From assembly GCA_902785105.1 (NCBI GenBank), contig CACZXF010000003.1, positions 1 to 61,789 of the forward strand: DNA of 61,789 bases, given 5' to 3'. Positions 30,001 to 36,000 of this stretch are shown here, piece by piece (within the stretch, counting starts at the first letter, position 1; every line of letters starts with the position of its first letter). The DNA is from an uncultured Eubacteriales bacterium. Its GTDB lineage: Bacteria > Bacillota > Clostridia > Christensenellales > Aristaeellaceae. Under the pieces are notes generated by a model, which did no database searches, was not told where the DNA came from, and was given only the letters and a program-made list of their open reading frames with translations. The position numbers and the translations under genes are program-made.

Positions 30001-33000
30001 CGCCCGTGATGTTCAGGGTGTCGCCCCCGTTCACGGCGGCGCGGGTGTTGGCGTTCACGATGGCGATGGCCACGCTGCCCGCAATGCCCACGTCCTTGGC
30101 CGCCGCGCCGGAGATGGCCTCGGTGCGAATGACGTGCTTGTCGGAAACGTCCTCCGGCTCCAGCTGCACATCCAGGTTGGAAACCAGCGATTCGATGGCC
30201 TCGTTGCCCAGCTTCGCCGTGGAGGCGTTCAGCGCGCCGCGCATCATTTTCTTGGCCTCGGTGGCAAAGTCCGTATTGGATATCCTGTCCATCACCGCGG
30301 AGTAGTCGAACACCTTGCTCTGGAAGGACTCGGTGAAGTAATTGACGAAGCCGTCCTTCTTCTCATCGAGGGAGGTGGTGAACGCGGACTTGATGGTGTC
30401 GATATTCTGCTGCGTCAGCGCCGGAACCTCGCTGCGCAGGCGTGTGAGGGCATCGTTCAGCAGCTCATTCGAGAATTTCGTCCACTCGGCCTTCACGGCG
30501 TTTTTCAGCGTCTCCTTGGCCTTCTCCTTGGTAGAGGACTGATCCTTGCCCTTAATCTTGTTGTTGACGGCCTCCAGCGCCAGGGAGCCGAGGTCGTCCT
30601 TGGCGCGGTTCAGCACCGCCATCGCGGTGTTTTTCAGCAGGTTCGGCAGCTGGGTTTTCAGTTCGCCCAGCATGATGGTCTTCAACTGATCCACATCCAC
30701 GTCCTCAAGGGCGGTGATCTCGTCCTGCAGGGTGGAAAGGGGCTCCAACAGAACGGCGGGGTAGTCCTGCACGGATTCCCACAGTTTGTTCAGATCATTA
30801 AGAACCTTGTCCACTTTTTCGTCAAAGGTGCCGTTGCCCAGCAGCTCTTCCAGACCGGTCTCCTTCAGCACATACTCCACGAAGGTCTCGGAGAAATCCG
30901 CCGCCAGCTCGCCGATAACGGACTGATCCACGCCCAGCTCGGACAGGGTATCATTGATGCCGTCCTTGATGTAATTCGCCAGCTGCGCCACCATCGCGTC
31001 CTTGCTCTCGGGCATCTTTACGGTGGTCATCTGGTCCACAGCGTTGTCGGCCTTTTCCGGCATCAGGGCGGAGACCTCCAGGCTCCCGGCGGTCACAGCG
31101 CCCGTGCCGATCTCCGCGGTATTCTCGATGTCCACGATGTTCACGGCCACCGCGACGCCCACGCCGGTATCCGTCTTGGCTGTGGAGCCGTTGGCCTTCA
31201 CCTTGGTCTCCGTGCGGTTCACGGATTTAACCGCCAGCGCGCCGCCGATGTTTATGGTCGAGCCGTCCATGACGCGGGCCACCGCGCCGGTGGACAGCAC
31301 GTTCACGGCCACCGCCGCCGCGCCGCCCACAGAGCCCTCGCCGGTCTGCGCCTTCTGGCGATCCGCGGAGCCGGAGCCCTTCATGCTCAGGCTGTTCGAT
31401 TTGTTGCTTGCGGCGATGTTGCCCACGCCGCCCAGGATGGAATCCACCTGCTTGTCGGCGCTGCCCGCTGAGCCGTTCTTGCCCGCGCTGCCCTTTACGC
31501 CGCCGGACACGCCGGCGGTGGCGTTCACGCTCTGGGTCGTGGTGGTCGTGGCGGAAACGGTGATGGCGCTGTCCGCAGCATCGTCCTTGACGCTGGTGTT
31601 CAGCCGCGCCAGGGATTCGTCGTGGATCACGGTCACGGCGAACGCGCCGCCCAGGGCCACGCTGCCACCGCCGGTGCTGGCATCCGCGACCATGTCGTGA
31701 ACGGCGCTATTGTTGGCCGTCACCGAAACCGTCTTGGCGTTCAGAACAGCGCCCTTGACGTTGCCCAGATAGGCGCTGGCGGACGAGCCGAATACGTCCA
31801 CGCCGATGACAGGCGTGACACCGGTGTCGCCCTTCGCGCCAGCCTTCGCGGTCACTTTGTCGCTTGTCTTGTTGGCGGCGGCGATCTTCAGCCTGCCGTC
31901 ATTGATGTTAATGTTCGCCCCATCCTGGACCGCCGCGGTCACGTCGGCACTGGACACGTTTACGGCGATGCCGGAGCCCACGCCGGTGGTCCCGGCATCC
32001 TTCGCGCCCGCGGCGCTGCCGGTAGTCTCAAAGCCGTGGGTGCCCTTGGCGGAGACGGTCAGGGCCTTGGCGTCGATGCTCGCGGCCTGCTTCACCAGCG
32101 CGTCAGTGTCAAAGGCGGTCACCTGCACGCCGAAGCCGCCCGCCAGGCCGGTCACGGCCTTGCTGTAGCCCGCGGAAGCGGAGGTCTTGCTCTCGCCGAC
32201 GGTGACGGCGGTCACGTTCACGGCGCCGGTATTGACGCTGCCGCCGGAAATAACCGCCCGGTTGTTCGCGTTCACCACGGCCACGGCCGCCGCCGCGCCG
32301 ATGCTGGTCTGGTAGCTGCTGGAGTCGGGGTTGCCCTTTTCAAATTCGCCCTTGAGGGTGACGTTCACCTTGGCCTCAGTCAACTCCGCGCTGGTCATGG
32401 AGGAGGGCATCGTGAAGGTGAGGGATCCGTCGTCCTTGCGGGTCAGCTTCACCTTATAGGTAGAGGTGCTGGTGGTGATCTCCACAGTGCCGCTGCCCTG
32501 TTTGAAGCGATAGCCCGCCTCCGGCGTGACAGTGACGACCACCTTCTCGCCCTTGTCAGCCCTGGAGGAGGCGATTTTCAGCGTGCCGTGGTCCAGCTTC
32601 GCCTCGCCGCCGCTGATCTCAATGGCCTTATCCACGGCGTTCACGGCGATTTGTACGTCGGTGCTGTCGGCAATGTCGTCCGGCAGGGCGATCTTGCCGT
32701 CCTTCACGTCCACCTGCACAGTTTTGCGCTGCCCATCCCTGGGGGTATAGGTGACCTGCGTCGTGGCGTTCAGCTTCTTGCCGGCCTGAACGGCCGCGTC
32801 GGTCAGGCTGACGGCGATCTTCTCGCCCGCGCTGGCCTTCACCGATGTATCGATTTTGACATCCGTGGACTGGCTATCCTTTATGATCGTCAGCGTCTTG
32901 GCGTTGAACACGGCGCTGACGTACAGGCTGGTCGAATCCGCCAGCACGGGCATGGTGAATTTGGCCTTGCCGTCCTCGTCGCAGGTCAGCTCGACAGTTT

Positions 33001-36000
33001 CAGTCTTGCCGGTATTCTTATTGGTGTAATGAACGGTGATCTTACCCACGCCGTAGTTTGCATCCGGGGTCGCCGTGATGGTGATGACGTCCGTGGCCTT
33101 GGCGCTGCTTTCGCTGAAGGTCAGCTTGCCGTTCTTCGTGGTGCCGTCGGGGATCACGATTTTGTGCTTATCCTCGGTGAAGCGCACATTCACGGTCACG
33201 TTGCCGCCCTGGGGGATGCCCGCCAGGTCGGAGGCCTGCACATACCAGTATTGGCTGGCCGCGTCCTGATGGAGTTTGACCTTCTTCTCCACGCCGTTGC
33301 CGTCTTTATAGGAGGCCCACAGGCTGGAGATGTCCGTGCCGTTCATGGTATAGCCCTTGGCCCAATCCGGCTGGATGTCGAAGTAGTATTTCGCATCGGC
33401 GCCCGTGCCTGTCGTCTTGACGTAGTAGACGTTGCCGATCTTCCGGTTGCCGACGTTGTAGGGATCCTCTTCCTTGGACAGCTGGAATACATTGTAGCTG
33501 ACGTTCATGGTGTAATCCACCAGATCGCGCATATCCTGAGATTCGGAGGAGCTGCCGGGCATGGCAAAGCCGAGCACCGCCTGGGTGCCCTTGTCGATGG
33601 CATAATCGGTCAGGTTGACGGAGTAGGTGCCGTCGCTGTTCGCAGTCAGGGTCTCAGAGGTCCACTTGCCATTCTTCATGAAGCGCAGGGTCGCGGTCGC
33701 GCCCTTCACGGCGTTGCCGTTCTGCTTGGGCGTGAAGGTATAGCCGTAGGCCCCGCTCTGCTGCACATCCACCGTGCCGCCGGAGACATTGTCCAGCGTC
33801 AGGGAAACCTCCTTGCCGGTCACGATGTACTGGCCGGTAAGCAGCTTCTGCTGCTCCTCCTGCTTCTTTTTCTCTCCGTCTTCCTTTTTCTCCGGGTTCT
33901 TCACCACGCCGGTGCCGTCGGTATTGGTGTCCACCCGAGTCTCTTCATTGGCGATCACGTTCACCGCGTTTCCGGCGGTCACGCTCGCGCCGCTGAGAAT
34001 CTCGGCGCGGTTGTCGTTCATCGCTACGGTCACGGCCACGGAGCCATTGAACTGCGTCTCGGTCTGATCCACGCTGTTGTCGGATTCGCCTTTCTTCGCC
34101 TCAAATTCGCTCAGGACCTTGAAGGCGACGCCGCCCTCGTACTTATTGGTCAGGATGCCGGCCGGCACGGTAAAGGTATAGCGGCCGTTGCCGTCGTCCT
34201 TCAAAACGGCCTTCTGCTCCTTGTCCTCACCTTCGACATAATAGGTGACCACCAGCCCGTCATCCTTGAGCTTATAGCCGCTTTTTGCGTTGACGACGAA
34301 GGTGACCTTGCCGTTCTTTTCAACGGTGGTAAGGCTCTGGCCGGTGCTCTTGCTGAATTGCGCGTTCAGGATGGAGCCGACGGTCTTGCCATTATTATCT
34401 TTCGTATCCGTGGGCTCGATGGAGAACTTCAATTTGTCGCCCGCGTCCGTGTCGTCCTCGGCGGCGTCCTCGTCAAAGAGCCTCTGCAGGTCCTCGCCGT
34501 AATCGTCGTCGTCGGTGTTCTGAGCGCCGGCGGTGGCGTCGTCGAACAGACTTTGCAGATCCTGGCTGTAATCGTCGTCGTTTTCGCCAAACAGGTCGTC
34601 CGGCGTCCAGTTGTCAGGATCGTCGGCGGCGTAGCTCCCCTCCTTGTAGGTCACGTACACCCACACGTTGGCGTTCTTCTGGGGGATATAGAAAGCGCCG
34701 TCGGCATCATCATAGTCGTCCCAATCCAATGCCTCAACGGTATACTTTGTCGCCGCGTCCTGCCCGTTCTCATTGTTCAGATAGACATAGTACACCTTGT
34801 CCACCTGATACCCTTCCCAGGGCGTTATATCCACTTCGGTGCGGGCGATGCCGTTCTCAGTCCTGGTGGTGAACTTCACGTCGCCCTTCTGCTCGCTGTC
34901 CTCGGCCAACTTGACGGTATATTCGCCACCGGACACGGACTTCATCATGCTGTCCAGCTTCTCGGATTCGGTGGGAGCATCCTTAAACAGGCCGCCCACT
35001 CTGTCCTTGATCTTACCCCAGAGAGTGCCAAGGGGGCCGCCGATGTACTCCTTGGCCATAGCAATGCCGGCGTCCTTGGTCTTGTCGAGGCCGGAATCCT
35101 CCTTCTCGGTGGCGTAGCCGTCTCCATTGTTGGACGCTTCGGCGGGCGCACTGCCGGACCTGGCGACGGTGGTCGCCTTCTGATTCGCGGTGGATTTCAC
35201 GCTCACCGCGCCTCCCGCGTTCACCACAGCGCCTTCGCCCAGCAGGGCGCGCACGTTCTGCAGAGGCACATTGACGCCTACGAACAGGCCGGAAAGGTCA
35301 TCCCCTTCGTGCTTCGCCGTCGCCGAGCTGGTCATATCGCCCAGGGCAGACACGGTCACGTTTCCGCCCGCCGTCAGCTTGCCGTTCACATCGGCGGTAG
35401 CATTGTTCAGGATCACATTCACGCCGACGGCAAAGGGAACGTCCTTGCTGGCAGCCTTGGAAGGCGCTTCCGCCTTGGCCTCGATCCTGCCCTCAGCGCT
35501 GATGTTGATATTGCCCGCGGCTTTCAGAACCGCGTTCTCTGCCACCTCCACGGAGGCGTTTTGAACCGCCACGTTCACGGCGACGGGCAGGCTCAGCTTG
35601 CCGTCACCGGCGGACATATCGGTAGTCACCTTCGCTTCGGCGGTGATGGAGCCGCTACCGGAGGGGGCACTATCCCCTCTTGCACCATAGCCCGCGGCCA
35701 GCTTCGCGCCGGAAGCGATGTTCACTTTGGCGGTTCCGATCTTCACATTCACGGGGTTGACGATCCCGCTGATCAGATCGCTGTTCAGCAGTCCGCCGCT
35801 CTGCTTCACCTGAGCGGACAGGTCGATGTCGTTTTCAGCATACAGCTTCGCGTCATTACCCACGTTGATGGTCGCTGTCCGAACGACGTTCTGGTCAAAG
35901 TTCTTCCCGATCCAATCGAAGAGATCCTCGATCTTGCCCAGAATATCCTCGGATTCAAGCTTTAAGGAAATGTCATGCTCGTCCTTGGCCACCACGACGA